A DNA stretch of 13,953 nucleotides from Bacteroidales bacterium UBA932 (GTDB lineage: Bacteria > Bacteroidota > Bacteroidia > Bacteroidales > UBA932), in contig DBDM01000216.1 of NCBI GenBank assembly GCA_002293585.1, positions 5,773 through 19,725 of the forward strand, written 5' to 3'. Of the stretch, positions 1-7,793 are shown piece after piece. The translations under genes were made by a program, and so were the position numbers. The notes below the pieces were generated by a model. That model was not told the origin of the DNA. It did not search any database and saw nothing but the letters and a program-made list of their open reading frames with translations. Position 1 is the stretch's first letter. Each line of letters starts with the position of its first letter.

Positions 1-1
1 C

Positions 2-1171
2 GGAAAAGTATATAATACTGCTGTTATACGCCGTTATGTCCTGTTTCCGCAACAAACAGGCCCCATTAAAGTAGAACCCTTTGAAGTGACTTGCGCCCTG
101 CAGGTGCAAGGAAGCAATCAGCCGCGTAGTTTTTTCGATTCGTTTTTCGACACGCCGCAGATTGTTCGTAAGCGCGTGGTATCTCCCACGCCCACTGTGC
201 AGGTCAACGCACTGCCCGGCGGAGCGCCGGCCTCTTTTAAAGGAGCCGTGGGCGCCAACTTCCGGCTCGACGCCCAATTCAACCGCGACAGTGTGCAAGC
301 CAACGACGCGCTCAACCTGCTGATAAAAATCAGCGGCGAAGGCAATCTTAAATTCATTGAAATGCCGCAGGTGAATTTCCCGCCTCATTTTGAAACCTAC
401 GATGTAAAAATTAACGATAATACCAAAGCATCTATGGCGGGTATTTCGGGCAATAAAACCTTTGAATATCCCGTAATTCCACGCAACGAAGGCAGTTTCA
501 ATATTCCGGGAGTTGAATTTACTTATTTCGATATTCCAAAAAAACAATATATTACCCTGCACTCTAAAAACTTGCATTTAGGCGTAAGCAAGGACCCTAA
601 TGCCGGCGCTGCTACTACTGTTGCCGGCATCAACCGCCAGTCGGTAAAATCGCTGGACAGCGATATTCATTACATCAAAACAGGTGCGTTGGCATTGAAA
701 GAAAAAGGCCGCCTGTTTTTTCAATCTACTGCTTACTGGGCATTGGTATCGGCATTCCTCGCCCTGTTCATAGCCGGGTACTACGGTCTGAAGCGCCACA
801 TTAAAAAATCACAGGACGTGGTGTTCACCCGCAACCGTAAAGCGAATAAAGTAGCCAAACGCCGGTTAAAAACGGCCGGACAATATTTGAAAGAGGGGAA
901 TATTAATCACTACTACGAGGAACTGAGCCGCGCCATGTGGGGCTACCTCACGGACAAAACCGGCCTTGATGTGGCCGGCCTATCGCGGGATAAAGCGCGA
1001 GATGCCATGCAGCACAAAAATGTGAATGAAGAAGATACTGCCACTTTCCTGCAAGTGCTTGATGAATGTGAATTCGCCCGCTACGCCCCGGGAACCGGAC
1101 GGGTGGAAATGCAGAAAGTGTACGACGAAGCGATGGCAATTATCGGGAAGCTGGAGCAGGTGATTAAATAG
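2..1171 (+). CDS. batD: BatD family protein, C-terminal part (5' end outside window)
   Basis: The reading frame is open from the first complete codon at 2, so the gene begins upstream of the window; the GTG at 86 is an internal codon, not a start. The first visible residues (a YNTAVIRRYVLFPQQTG stretch followed by IKVEPFEV) and the later extracytoplasmic beta-sandwich-like region are typical of BatD. One hydrophobic membrane segment lies at about 735-795 (AYWALVSAFLALFIAGYYGL), followed by basic residues and a cytoplasmic helical C-terminal domain of about 120 residues. BatD proteins belong to the Bat (Bacteroides aerotolerance) gene group with MoxR ATPase and VWA-domain proteins and are thought to act at the cell envelope; the molecular role is not settled. 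No batE-like gene follows: the next genes are a toxin-antitoxin pair on the other strand, so this may be the end of the bat cluster. The family call is by recognition, not by search. Confidence 0.85.
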   Translation, partial: GKVYNTAVIRRYVLFPQQTGPIKVEPFEVTCALQVQGSNQPRSFFDSFFDTPQIVRKRVVSPTPTVQVNALPGGAPASFKGAVGANFRLDAQFNRDSVQANDALNLLIKISGEGNLKFIEMPQVNFPPHFETYDVKINDNTKASMAGISGNKTFEYPVIPRNEGSFNIPGVEFTYFDIPKKQYITLHSKNLHLGVSKDPNAGAATTVAGINRQSVKSLDSDIHYIKTGALALKEKGRLFFQSTAYWALVSAFLALFIAGYYGLKRHIKKSQDVVFTRNRKANKVAKRRLKTAGQYLKEGNINHYYEELSRAMWGYLTDKTGLDVAGLSRDKARDAMQHKNVNEEDTATFLQVLDECEFARYAPGTGRVEMQKVYDEAMAIIGKLEQVIK

Positions 1172-1195
1172 ACTAAGAGACGAGAGACTGAGAGA

Positions 1196-1271
1196 CTAAG
1201 GGACTAAGAGACTAAGAGTAATTAATCTCTTAATCACTTAGTCTCTTAGCCACCTAGTCACTTAATTACTT
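1196..1271. repeat. 76-bp palindromic repeat, copy 1
   Basis: This copy matches 1985-2060 at 72 of 76 positions in the same orientation. It contains a perfect 13-bp stem, CTAAGAGACTAAG at 1204-1216 with its complement at 1237-1249, and an inner ATTAA/TTAAT pairing. It is preceded by further degenerate (A)GACTAAG units from about 1171. It lies between the convergent 3' ends of batD and the toxin gene, so it may work as a bidirectional terminator or mRNA 3'-end stabiliser (inference). Confidence 0.85.
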
Positions 1272-1277
1272 AAAGCC

Positions 1278-1580
1278 CTATATGTTAAAACGGCGTTCAC
1301 TCCGGGATGTATGATGAATACGAAGAATACGCACCATATCGCCATAGACTTCATAGAATATTCTATACTTCCCCTCTACACAGCAACGAATTTCACGATT
1401 GGTATTGGTATCTACCCGCCTGAATTTTCGCGGCATAAAGGATAATTTTTTCGCAGAAGCAACTAATTTTTGAATTATGAATAATGCTTTAGCATTTCCA
1501 TATTTCCAAACAGTATATTCAAAGATTTCGTCTAAGTTTGCTTCGGCTTCCGGCTGAAACAAAACATTATAACGAATCAT
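1278..1580 (-). CDS. Type II toxin-antitoxin toxin, ParE/RelE family
   Basis: The product is 100 residues, the usual size for the ParE/RelE toxin superfamily. The pattern fits: an N-terminal strand (MIRYNVLF), a long amphipathic helical region (LDEIFEYTVWKYG to about residue 50), a proline-arginine turn (MPRKFRR), then the C-terminal sheet with IR (64-65), KYRIFYEVYG (71-80) and VRILRIHHTSR (83-93). RelE members cleave mRNA in the ribosome and ParE members inhibit gyrase; the sequence alone does not tell which applies, and the closing basic residues RSERRF fit either. It is the second gene of the pair: its ATG lies inside the 3' end of the antitoxin gene, giving a 14-bp overlap that suggests translational coupling. 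The repeat copy at 1196-1271 begins 6 bp downstream of its stop codon. Confidence 0.85.
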   Translation of the reverse strand: MIRYNVLFQPEAEANLDEIFEYTVWKYGNAKALFIIQKLVASAKKLSFMPRKFRRVDTNTNREIRCCVEGKYRIFYEVYGDMVRILRIHHTSRSERRFNI

Positions 1581-1833
1581 AATCTATCCCGTATTTTCTA
1601 CAAACTTCTTCTATCGACCGACCTTCTCCCCTATCCGCAGAATCCAAGGCATCCTGCAAATATGCAGTTACCTGTTCTGAAGTCATAGGAGTGCCGTCCC
1701 CGGCATAAATTACCATAAATTCATCATTCCCGTCATGAGTTACGGGTACCGGACTTTCCTCAGGCTTGATAAGTGTTGTAGCCATCATCCTATCGGTGTG
1801 GTGCGAGACCACGGGTTGAGCAGCGGTTGTCAT
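1567..1833 (-). CDS. Antitoxin of the ParE/RelE-type pair
   Basis: An 88-residue acidic protein encoded directly upstream of and overlapping the toxin gene, the normal antitoxin-first order. The N-terminal half is polar and probably flexible. The C-terminal part (about residues 49-88, PMTSEQVTAYLQDALDSADRGEG then SIEEVCRKYGIDYDSL) looks helical and is the likely toxin-binding portion. No clear DNA-binding fold is visible, so autoregulation is inferred from the palindrome over the promoter at 1854-1885. The ATG at 1833 is about 20 bp below the -7 element, which suits this start; a second pair of Met codons at residues 16-17 is a possible alternative. Function is assigned mainly from position and size. 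Confidence 0.75.
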   Translation of the reverse strand: MTTAAQPVVSHHTDRMMATTLIKPEESPVPVTHDGNDEFMVIYAGDGTPMTSEQVTAYLQDALDSADRGEGRSIEEVCRKYGIDYDSL

Positions 1834-1853
1834 ACAATATAATTTTATTAATA

Positions 1854-1884
1854 CAAATATATGAATAAATTTTGTATGTACAAA
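1854..1884 (-). promoter_or_regulatory. Promoter of the toxin-antitoxin operon
   Basis: On the minus strand TTTG (1881-1884), a 19-bp spacer and TATATTTG (1854-1861) match the Bacteroidota primary-sigma consensus TTTG/TAnnTTTG. Transcription would start near 1847, leaving a leader of about 14 nt before the antitoxin ATG at 1833. Confidence 0.75.
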
Positions 1885-1885
1885 A
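1870..1885. promoter_or_regulatory. Candidate operator palindrome over the TA -33 box
   Basis: The 16 bases TTTTGTATGTACAAAA form a perfect inverted repeat (7-bp arms, 2-bp centre) that covers the -33 element. Toxin-antitoxin complexes commonly autoregulate through such sites; binding here is inference. Confidence 0.5.
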
Positions 1886-1911
1886 TTAATGGCTGTGATT
1901 AGTCAAAACCA

Positions 1912-1954
1912 CCTGAAAACAAAAATCCCCATAATTTATTCAATTATAGGGATT
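1912..1954 (-). terminator. Intrinsic terminator of the GGGtGRT operon
   Basis: Read on the minus strand, AATCCC (1949-1954) pairs with GGGATT (1924-1929) and ATAATT (1942-1947) with AATTAT (1931-1936), with one C/A mismatch and a 5-nt loop. It is followed by TTTGTTTTC. It sits about 100 bp downstream of the GGGtGRT stop codon, beyond repeat copy 2. Confidence 0.75.
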
Positions 1955-1984
1955 ACGGAGATCGGAGACTAAGGGACTAAGAAA

Positions 1985-2060
1985 CTAAGAGACTAAGGGA
2001 CTAAGAGTAATTAATTTCTTAATCACTTAGTCTCTTAGCCACCCAGTCACTTAATTACTT
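1985..2060. repeat. 76-bp palindromic repeat, copy 2
   Basis: A direct copy of 1196-1271 with four mismatches, again preceded by extra (A)GACTAAG units from about 1966. Its right end covers the stop codon and half of the last lysine codons of the GGGtGRT gene, so it begins at the very end of that reading frame. The two copies bracket the toxin-antitoxin pair. Confidence 0.85.
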
Positions 2061-3056
2061 TTTCATTGCTTCTTCCACAGCCACGGCTACAGAAACAGTG
2101 GCGCCTACCATGGGGTTGTTGCCCATGCCTAAGAAGCCCATCATTTCCACGTGGGCAGGTACTGATGAGGAGCCTGCAAATTGTGCATCGCCGTGCATGC
2201 GCCCCATGGTGTCGGTCATGCCGTAAGAAGCAGGGCCGGCGGCCATGTTGTCGGGGTGCAGCGTACGTCCCGTACCGCCACCCGAAGCTACGGAGAAATA
2301 TTTTTTACTCTGTTCCATGCACTCTTTTTTGTAAGTGCCGGCCACAGGATGCTGGAAGCGGGTAGGATTGGTGGAGTTCCCCGTAATGGACACATCCACG
2401 CCTTCGCTGCGCATGATGGCCACACCTTCGCGCACGTCATCGGCGCCGTAGCATTTCACTTTGGCGCGCTCGCCCGCAGAGTAAGGCGTTTCTTTCACTA
2501 CTTTCAAACCGCCGGTAGCGTAGTCGAACTGGGTTTGCACGTAGGTGAACCCGTTGATGCGCGAAATGATCATTGCAGCATCCTTGCCCAAACCGTTCAG
2601 AATAACGCGCAGCGGCTCTTTGCGCACTTTGTTCGCCGACTTGGCGATACCAATAGCGCCTTCGGCAGCGGCAAAGGATTCGTGACCGGCCAGGAAGGCG
2701 AAGCATTTGGTTTCGTCGCGCAGCAGCATGGCAGCCAAGTTGCCGTGGCCGATGCCTACCTTGCGGTCGGCCGCCACAGATCCGGGAATACAAAACGCCT
2801 GCAAGCCTTCGCCGATAGCCTCGGCCGCTTCGGCGGCTTTTTTGCAGTCTTTTTTAATTGCAATAGCCGCACCGAGCACGTAGGCCCATTTTGCATTTTC
2901 AAAGCAAATAGGCTGCGTTTCTTCGCAAATTTTGTAAGGATTAATTCCTTTTGCCTCGCAGATGGCTTTTGCCTCATCAAGGTCTTTGATCTTATATTGT
3001 TGGAGCACCGCTTCGATTTGTTTAATGCGGCGTTCGTAACTTTCAAATAATGCCAT
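2055..3056 (-). CDS. GGGtGRT family protein
   Basis: A 333-residue protein carrying the family-defining motif GGGTGRT at residues 259-265, followed by LHPDNMAAGPASYGMTDTMG (266-285). It has seven cysteines, at 33, 44, 51, 71, 89, 118 and 202 (for example KICEETQPICFEN); whether any bind metal is unknown. There is no signal peptide or membrane segment, so it is probably cytoplasmic. The family is named for its motif and has no established reaction that I know of; it is typically encoded beside a NifU/IscU-like scaffold, as here, where only 16 bp separate the two genes. This suggests that it receives, or is matured with, an Fe-S cluster (inference). It is the last gene of the operon, and its stop codon is embedded in repeat copy 2. 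Family assignment is firm; function is unknown. Confidence 0.9.
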   Translation of the reverse strand: MALFESYERRIKQIEAVLQQYKIKDLDEAKAICEAKGINPYKICEETQPICFENAKWAYVLGAAIAIKKDCKKAAEAAEAIGEGLQAFCIPGSVAADRKVGIGHGNLAAMLLRDETKCFAFLAGHESFAAAEGAIGIAKSANKVRKEPLRVILNGLGKDAAMIISRINGFTYVQTQFDYATGGLKVVKETPYSAGERAKVKCYGADDVREGVAIMRSEGVDVSITGNSTNPTRFQHPVAGTYKKECMEQSKKYFSVASGGGTGRTLHPDNMAAGPASYGMTDTMGRMHGDAQFAGSSSVPAHVEMMGFLGMGNNPMVGATVSVAVAVEEAMKK

Positions 3057-3073
3057 AATTTTTCAGATTTTAA

Positions 3074-3766
3074 TTATTCGTGACGGGGATCAATGTATTT
3101 AGCCGCTTCGGCGAAACGTCCGTAAGTACCGGTAGCCTTTTTCAATGCTTCGTTGGCGTCGGCGCCTTTTTTGATGGCATCCATCATTTTGCCTACATGC
3201 ACAAATTCATAGCCGATCACTTCGCCTTCCTTGTCGAGCGCCATACGGCTGATATAGCCTTCGGCCATTTCGAGGTAGCGAACACCTTTGTCGAGCGTAC
3301 TGAACATGGTGCCCACCTGACTGCGGAGGCCTTTACCCAAGTCTTCGAGACCGGCGCCGATGGGCAATCCGCCTTCCGAGAAAGCGCTTTGCGTACGGCC
3401 GTACACGATTTGCAAAAACAATTCGCGCATGGCAGTATTGATAGCGTCGCACACGAGGTCGGTGTTCAATGCTTCAAGAATGGTTTTACCCACCAGCACT
3501 TCGGAAGCCATAGCTGCCGAGTGGGTCATGCCAGAACAACCGATGGTTTCCACCAACGCTTCCTGAATAACACCGTCTTTCACATTCAGGGTCAGCTTAC
3601 ATGCGCCTTGTTGCGGTGCACACCAGCCCACACCGTGTGTCAAGCCCGAAATGTCTTTTACTTCTTTTGCCTTTACCCATTTTCCTTCTTCGGGAATGGG
3701 CGCCGGGCCATGGTTAGGCCCTTTTTTCACAACACACATGTGTTGCACTTCATGAGAATATTCCAT
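3074..3766 (-). CDS. Fe-S cluster assembly scaffold protein, NifU/IscU-like (GGGtGRT partner)
   Basis: A 230-residue protein with an IscU-type core. It aligns by eye to the scaffold cysteines of IscU: C56 (QQGACKLTLNV), C77 (TIGCSGMTH, followed by the GKT-LEA stretch typical of NifU/IscU) and C106 (DLVCDAIN). C11 and C49 are additional. IscU-type proteins assemble [2Fe-2S] or [4Fe-4S] clusters from cysteine-desulfurase sulfur and pass them to targets. This member is longer than IscU (about 130 residues), with an N-terminal extension of about 40 residues and a C-terminal helical extension from about 150 on. No cysteine desulfurase gene is nearby. Its exclusive neighbour is the GGGtGRT gene, so a dedicated client-scaffold pair is likely. 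An alternative start at Met10 would drop C11 only if translation began after it, so the scaffold core is unaffected either way. Confidence 0.85.
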   Translation of the reverse strand: MEYSHEVQHMCVVKKGPNHGPAPIPEEGKWVKAKEVKDISGLTHGVGWCAPQQGACKLTLNVKDGVIQEALVETIGCSGMTHSAAMASEVLVGKTILEALNTDLVCDAINTAMRELFLQIVYGRTQSAFSEGGLPIGAGLEDLGKGLRSQVGTMFSTLDKGVRYLEMAEGYISRMALDKEGEVIGYEFVHVGKMMDAIKKGADANEALKKATGTYGRFAEAAKYIDPRHE

Positions 3767-3780
3767 ATTATTAAATCATT

Positions 3781-4308
3781 TTAGAATCGATAAACCAAGC
3801 CCAATTGCAGCATAGTAGTACCCAGTCCCATTTCCGCATTAAAGCCGAACTGTTCGGATAAAAAATAAGACCCGCCGATATACATACCACCATAAAAATG
3901 CACAGCAGTGCCGGAAGCAATGCTGTTACCCACAAAGCCGATGCCCGTGGTCAGACCGGCGTAGGTATCCAGGCCGGGCACATCCCAGCCGTAGTGATAA
4001 CTACTGCGAGGAGCAATGTTAAAGCGAGTATAATTCAGCCCGTTATGAGATGCCCAAGCCACGCCGGCTTCGCCTCCCAGCGAAATCACGCCCCAGCCTA
4101 CTTGCCATAATCCTTTCTGGATGGCGCCTTTAATGCCAAAACCGTAGAGCCACTGGCCATCGCCGTAGCCATAGCCGCTCGATCCTATACCGGCATTGAG
4201 CACCCACGTGCCGATACCCATAGGTTCCACCGGCTTTTCGGCGTGTGCACGGGGAACCGCGCCCAACATCAAACTGCAAAGTACACAAAGAAAAATTATT
4301 TTTTTCAT
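3781..4308 (-). CDS. Exported beta-barrel-like outer-membrane protein, unknown function
   Basis: A 175-residue protein when started at the ATG at 4308 (MKKIIFLCVLC...); an upstream TTG at 4314 is in frame but unlikely. Residues 1 to about 23 form a signal peptide ending near AHA|E. The mature part is rich in glycine and aromatics in alternating patterns (for example GYGYGDGQWLYGFGIKG, VHFYGGMYIGG, MGLGTTMLQLGLVYRF) and ends in a terminal phenylalanine, as many outer-membrane barrels do. About eight strands would fit the length. It is the first gene of the operon with the Fe-S scaffold and GGGtGRT genes (14 bp to the scaffold gene), which is odd because those are cytoplasmic; it may be only a passenger. 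No specific family recognised. Confidence 0.65.
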   Translation of the reverse strand: MKKIIFLCVLCSLMLGAVPRAHAEKPVEPMGIGTWVLNAGIGSSGYGYGDGQWLYGFGIKGAIQKGLWQVGWGVISLGGEAGVAWASHNGLNYTRFNIAPRSSYHYGWDVPGLDTYAGLTTGIGFVGNSIASGTAVHFYGGMYIGGSYFLSEQFGFNAEMGLGTTMLQLGLVYRF

Positions 4309-4339
4309 AGCCAAAATCTACTTTGTTAAATTCCGGCCA

Positions 4340-4347
4340 CAAAGGTA
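4340..4347 (-). promoter_or_regulatory. -7 promoter element of the GGGtGRT operon
   Basis: On the minus strand TACCTTTG matches TAnnTTTG and would start transcription near 4333, about 25 nt before the ATG at 4308. No good TTTG -33 box lies at the usual distance. The element is between the enolase stop and this operon, so the two are probably transcribed separately. Confidence 0.5.
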
Positions 4348-4369
4348 GTGATTTTTTACAAAAATACCG

Positions 4370-5683
<1,314 letters not shown>

Positions 5684-5688
5684 TTAAA

Positions 5689-5696
5689 CAAATATA
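5689..5696 (-). promoter_or_regulatory. -7 promoter element of eno
   Basis: TATATTTG on the minus strand matches TAnnTTTG and lies 23 bp upstream of the enolase ATG; no convincing TTTG -33 box is seen at 19-21 bp. An A+T-rich TTTAAATCTTTAAA motif lies between the element and the start codon. Confidence 0.5.
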
Positions 5697-5750
5697 GGTA
5701 AGTTCCCGCAAATTCCATGCCAATTCTATGTTAAAAAGAAAAAATAGGAC

Positions 5751-5825
5751 GATTTGAAATCAAATGATTTGAAATTGATTGATTTCAAATTAATCTATTT
5801 CAAATTTGTAAATTCCAAATTAAAT
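5751..5825. repeat. Five tandem 15-bp repeats (iteron-like) upstream of the ATPase gene
   Basis: Units begin at 5751, 5766, 5781, 5796 and 5811, following a rough consensus GATTT(G/C)AAATTnAnT. Units 1 and 2 carry ATTTGAAAT (5752-5760, 5767-5775) and units 3 and 4 the inverted form ATTTCAAAT (5782-5790, 5797-5805), all at exactly 15-bp steps; unit 5 is degenerate. The array runs into the -33 box of the ATPase promoter. Confidence 0.8.
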
Positions 5826-5836
5826 GATTAACTTTG
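5805..5836 (+). promoter_or_regulatory. Promoter of the ATPase/nuclease-like operon
   Basis: TTTG (5805-5808), a 20-bp spacer and TAACTTTG (5829-5836) match the Bacteroidota consensus closely. Predicted transcription starts near 5843. This puts the in-frame ATG at 5824 inside the promoter and selects the ATG at 5860 as the start of the ATPase gene. Confidence 0.75.
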
Positions 5837-5859
5837 TGGGAAATCTAATTTTTAATGGC

Positions 5860-6993
5860 ATGAAAGCACCTTTTATATACGGGAAAATAGCTAACAATGA
5901 AGATTTTACAGACAGAGAAATGGAAAGTAAACATCTTCTTCAAAATTTCAGGGCGCTGGTCAATACCACCATTATTGCGCCGCGCAGGTGGGGTAAAACC
6001 TCCCTGGTGAATAAAGTTGCCGACCAGTTGGAGAAAAAATACAAAGACATCATTGTGTGCAAGCTCGACTTGTTCAATTGTCGCACAGCCGAACAGTTTT
6101 ACAGCGCTTTTTCCAAAGCTGCACTCCAATCATCGAAAACAACTTTGGAAGAATTTATGGCCAACGTCCGGAGATACCTTGGCCGTTTTGCCCCCACTAT
6201 CACCTTTTCCGACAGCACGCAAAGCTATGAACTGTCCTTTGGCGTTGACTTCAAAGACCGCTCACTGTCGCTCGATGAGATATTAGACTTGCCGCAAAAA
6301 TTAGCCACCGATTCAAAAAAACAGGTGGTAATGTGCATTGATGAATTTCAGAACATCAAAGGCTATGATGAGCCCTTGGCTTTTCAGAAAAAACTGCGGT
6401 CGCACTGGCAGCACCACAGCAAGGTGTGTTATTGCCTCTACGGCAGCAAGCGCCACATGCTCATGGATATTTTTACGAACTATAGCATGCCGTTCTATAA
6501 ATTCGGCGATATTATGTTTCTACAAAAAATACAACGGGAAGATTGGATAAAATTCATTGCCGGACGTTTCAAAAGCACCGGTAAACAGATTTCCGATGAA
6601 CTTTGCGGTGAAATTGCCGGCCTGATGAAATGCCACTCCTATTATACCCAACAGCTCAGCCAGCAGGTATGGCTGCGCACGGAGAAAGTATGCAACAAGA
6701 AAATTGTTGAAGAATCATTTGCCGCACTCATTAACCAGTTGAGCCTGTTGTTCACAACCATTATTGATGCGCTCACCCCCAAGCAGATCAATTTCCTGTT
6801 GGCCATTGTGGCCGGCGAAACCAATTTTTCGTCAAAAGAGGTATTGAAAAAGTATGATTTGGGTACTTCAGCCAACATCAAAAACTTGCGTAAGGCTACG
6901 CTTGAAAAAGATTTAATTGATATCTTGCCCGGCAATAAGCTTGAAATTCAAGATCCTGTATTTGAGTGTTGGCTAATGAAAGAATATAAATAA
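5860..6993 (+). CDS. AAA-type P-loop ATPase (archaeal-ATPase-like, COG1672-type)
   Basis: A 377-residue protein starting MKAPFIYGKIANNEDFTDRE, the usual opening of this family; the ATG at 5824 would add 12 residues but lies within the promoter. Walker A is APRRWGKTS (residues 40-48, K46), Walker B is VVMCIDEF (D161, E162), and a sensor-like LYGSKRHMLMDIF follows at about 194-206, then the SMPFYKFG segment. The C-terminal 100 residues (ALTPKQINFLLAIVAGE... SANIKNLRKATLEKDLI... FECWLM) resemble the winged helix found at the end of this family. Such ATPases are common in mobile and defence contexts, often paired with a nuclease; no biochemical role is assigned. It is the first gene of a two-gene unit: the next ATG is 6 bp after its stop codon. 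The frame is intact even though its partner is broken. Confidence 0.85.
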   Translation: MKAPFIYGKIANNEDFTDREMESKHLLQNFRALVNTTIIAPRRWGKTSLVNKVADQLEKKYKDIIVCKLDLFNCRTAEQFYSAFSKAALQSSKTTLEEFMANVRRYLGRFAPTITFSDSTQSYELSFGVDFKDRSLSLDEILDLPQKLATDSKKQVVMCIDEFQNIKGYDEPLAFQKKLRSHWQHHSKVCYCLYGSKRHMLMDIFTNYSMPFYKFGDIMFLQKIQREDWIKFIAGRFKSTGKQISDELCGEIAGLMKCHSYYTQQLSQQVWLRTEKVCNKKIVEESFAALINQLSLLFTTIIDALTPKQINFLLAIVAGETNFSSKEVLKKYDLGTSANIKNLRKATLEKDLIDILPGNKLEIQDPVFECWLMKEYK

Positions 6994-7664
6994 ATCAAAA
7001 TGATACGTATAAATCCATCGGACATTATTACATTGCGCACTAAATTATTAGAAGCACTATCAACAGTAGATTACACCAAATCAGAAACTCCAATTATCGC
7101 CGAGATGACCAAAGTCATTCCGGATGCGGTAAACACAACTACATTTACTGGTAGCACTAAGATATCTGCCGGGAGTGTCTTTGTACATCAAAGTCCATAT
7201 GTTAAATGCAAGGGATTTACTGCAAATTATGTAGAAATAGGCGATTTACTGCTGTTACGAAAAGAAGATAATAAAGGAAAGAAGGAAGGCCATAGAGCTT
7301 TGTTGTTGCAAGCAAAAAGAATCGATAAACCTTATCCTCCATGTAAACCATATACGCCTAAGGATAAAGATCAATATCTTCTTTATAATGCTTGGCCAGA
7401 GTTTGAATACACTAGACCAACTTTATTATGCGGGAAAAAACGCCATATCAGAAATAGACATATTTGGGTGGGAACAAAATACTTACTTATTTCAAAAGGA
7501 AGTAGCAATTATATAAAAACGGCCATACCAACAATGCCTCATTTGAGCTTTTTTCATTGTTTCATAGACGAAATAATCCAATTTATTTTTGGCTATGCAG
7601 GAAAACCTTATTATGAGCCACTCTCTCATGAAAGAGGATGGAATAAAGTTATTGAAGATTTGAC

Positions 7665-7672
7665 CACCATTA
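7665..7672. repeat. Target site duplication of IS256 element, left copy
   Basis: CACCATTA immediately precedes the left terminal repeat and recurs at 9049-9056 just after the right one. Eight bases is the usual duplication length of the IS256 family. Confidence 0.9.
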
Positions 7673-7697
7673 GGTCGTGTAAAATATTTTGTGTAAA
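7673..7697 (+). repeat. IS256 left terminal inverted repeat
   Basis: Begins GGTCGTGT and ends TTTTGTGTAAA; 18 of 25 bases match the reverse complement of 9024-9048. Confidence 0.85.
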
Positions 7698-7701
7698 TAG
7701 A

Positions 7702-7709
7702 TATCTTTG
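7702..7709 (+). promoter_or_regulatory. Possible -7 element of the transposase promoter
   Basis: TATCTTTG fits TAnnTTTG just inside the left repeat, but no matching -33 box lies 19-21 bp upstream. If used, the transcript leader would contain the palindrome at 7727-7758. Confidence 0.3.
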
Positions 7710-7726
7710 TGGTGTATTGAGGGACT

Positions 7727-7758
7727 TTTTTGTGTTAGGGCATGCCCTAACACAAAAA
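7727..7758. repeat. 32-bp perfect palindrome in the IS left end
   Basis: Every base from 7727 to 7758 pairs around a centre between 7742 and 7743 (core TAGGGCATGCCCTA, then GTGT/ACAC, then T/A runs). It lies 35 bp before the transposase ATG. No uridine tract follows on either strand, so it is not a standard terminator; as RNA it would form a 16-bp stem with essentially no loop, or a 14-bp stem with a tetraloop. Confidence 0.85.
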
Positions 7759-7793
7759 GCGCAAAAAAGACACTTTCTTAATACATTAACATT

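Noticed and set aside
86..88. GTG at 86 as the start of a 361-residue protein
   Set aside because: The frame is open to the window edge and the upstream residues match BatD, so this is an internal codon of a gene cut by the window.
1171..2060. CRISPR array or phage-type direct repeats
   Set aside because: Only two long copies separated by coding genes, with simple internal (A)GACTAAG units; no regular repeat-spacer pattern.
2181..3784. Long plus-strand reading frames opposite the GGGtGRT and Fe-S scaffold genes
   Set aside because: They are antisense shadows of two well-recognised minus-strand genes; their products look like no protein family and have no promoter.
7727..7758. Palindrome in the IS as an intrinsic terminator
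   Set aside because: No T-tract follows the stem on either strand; the A and T runs belong to the stem itself.
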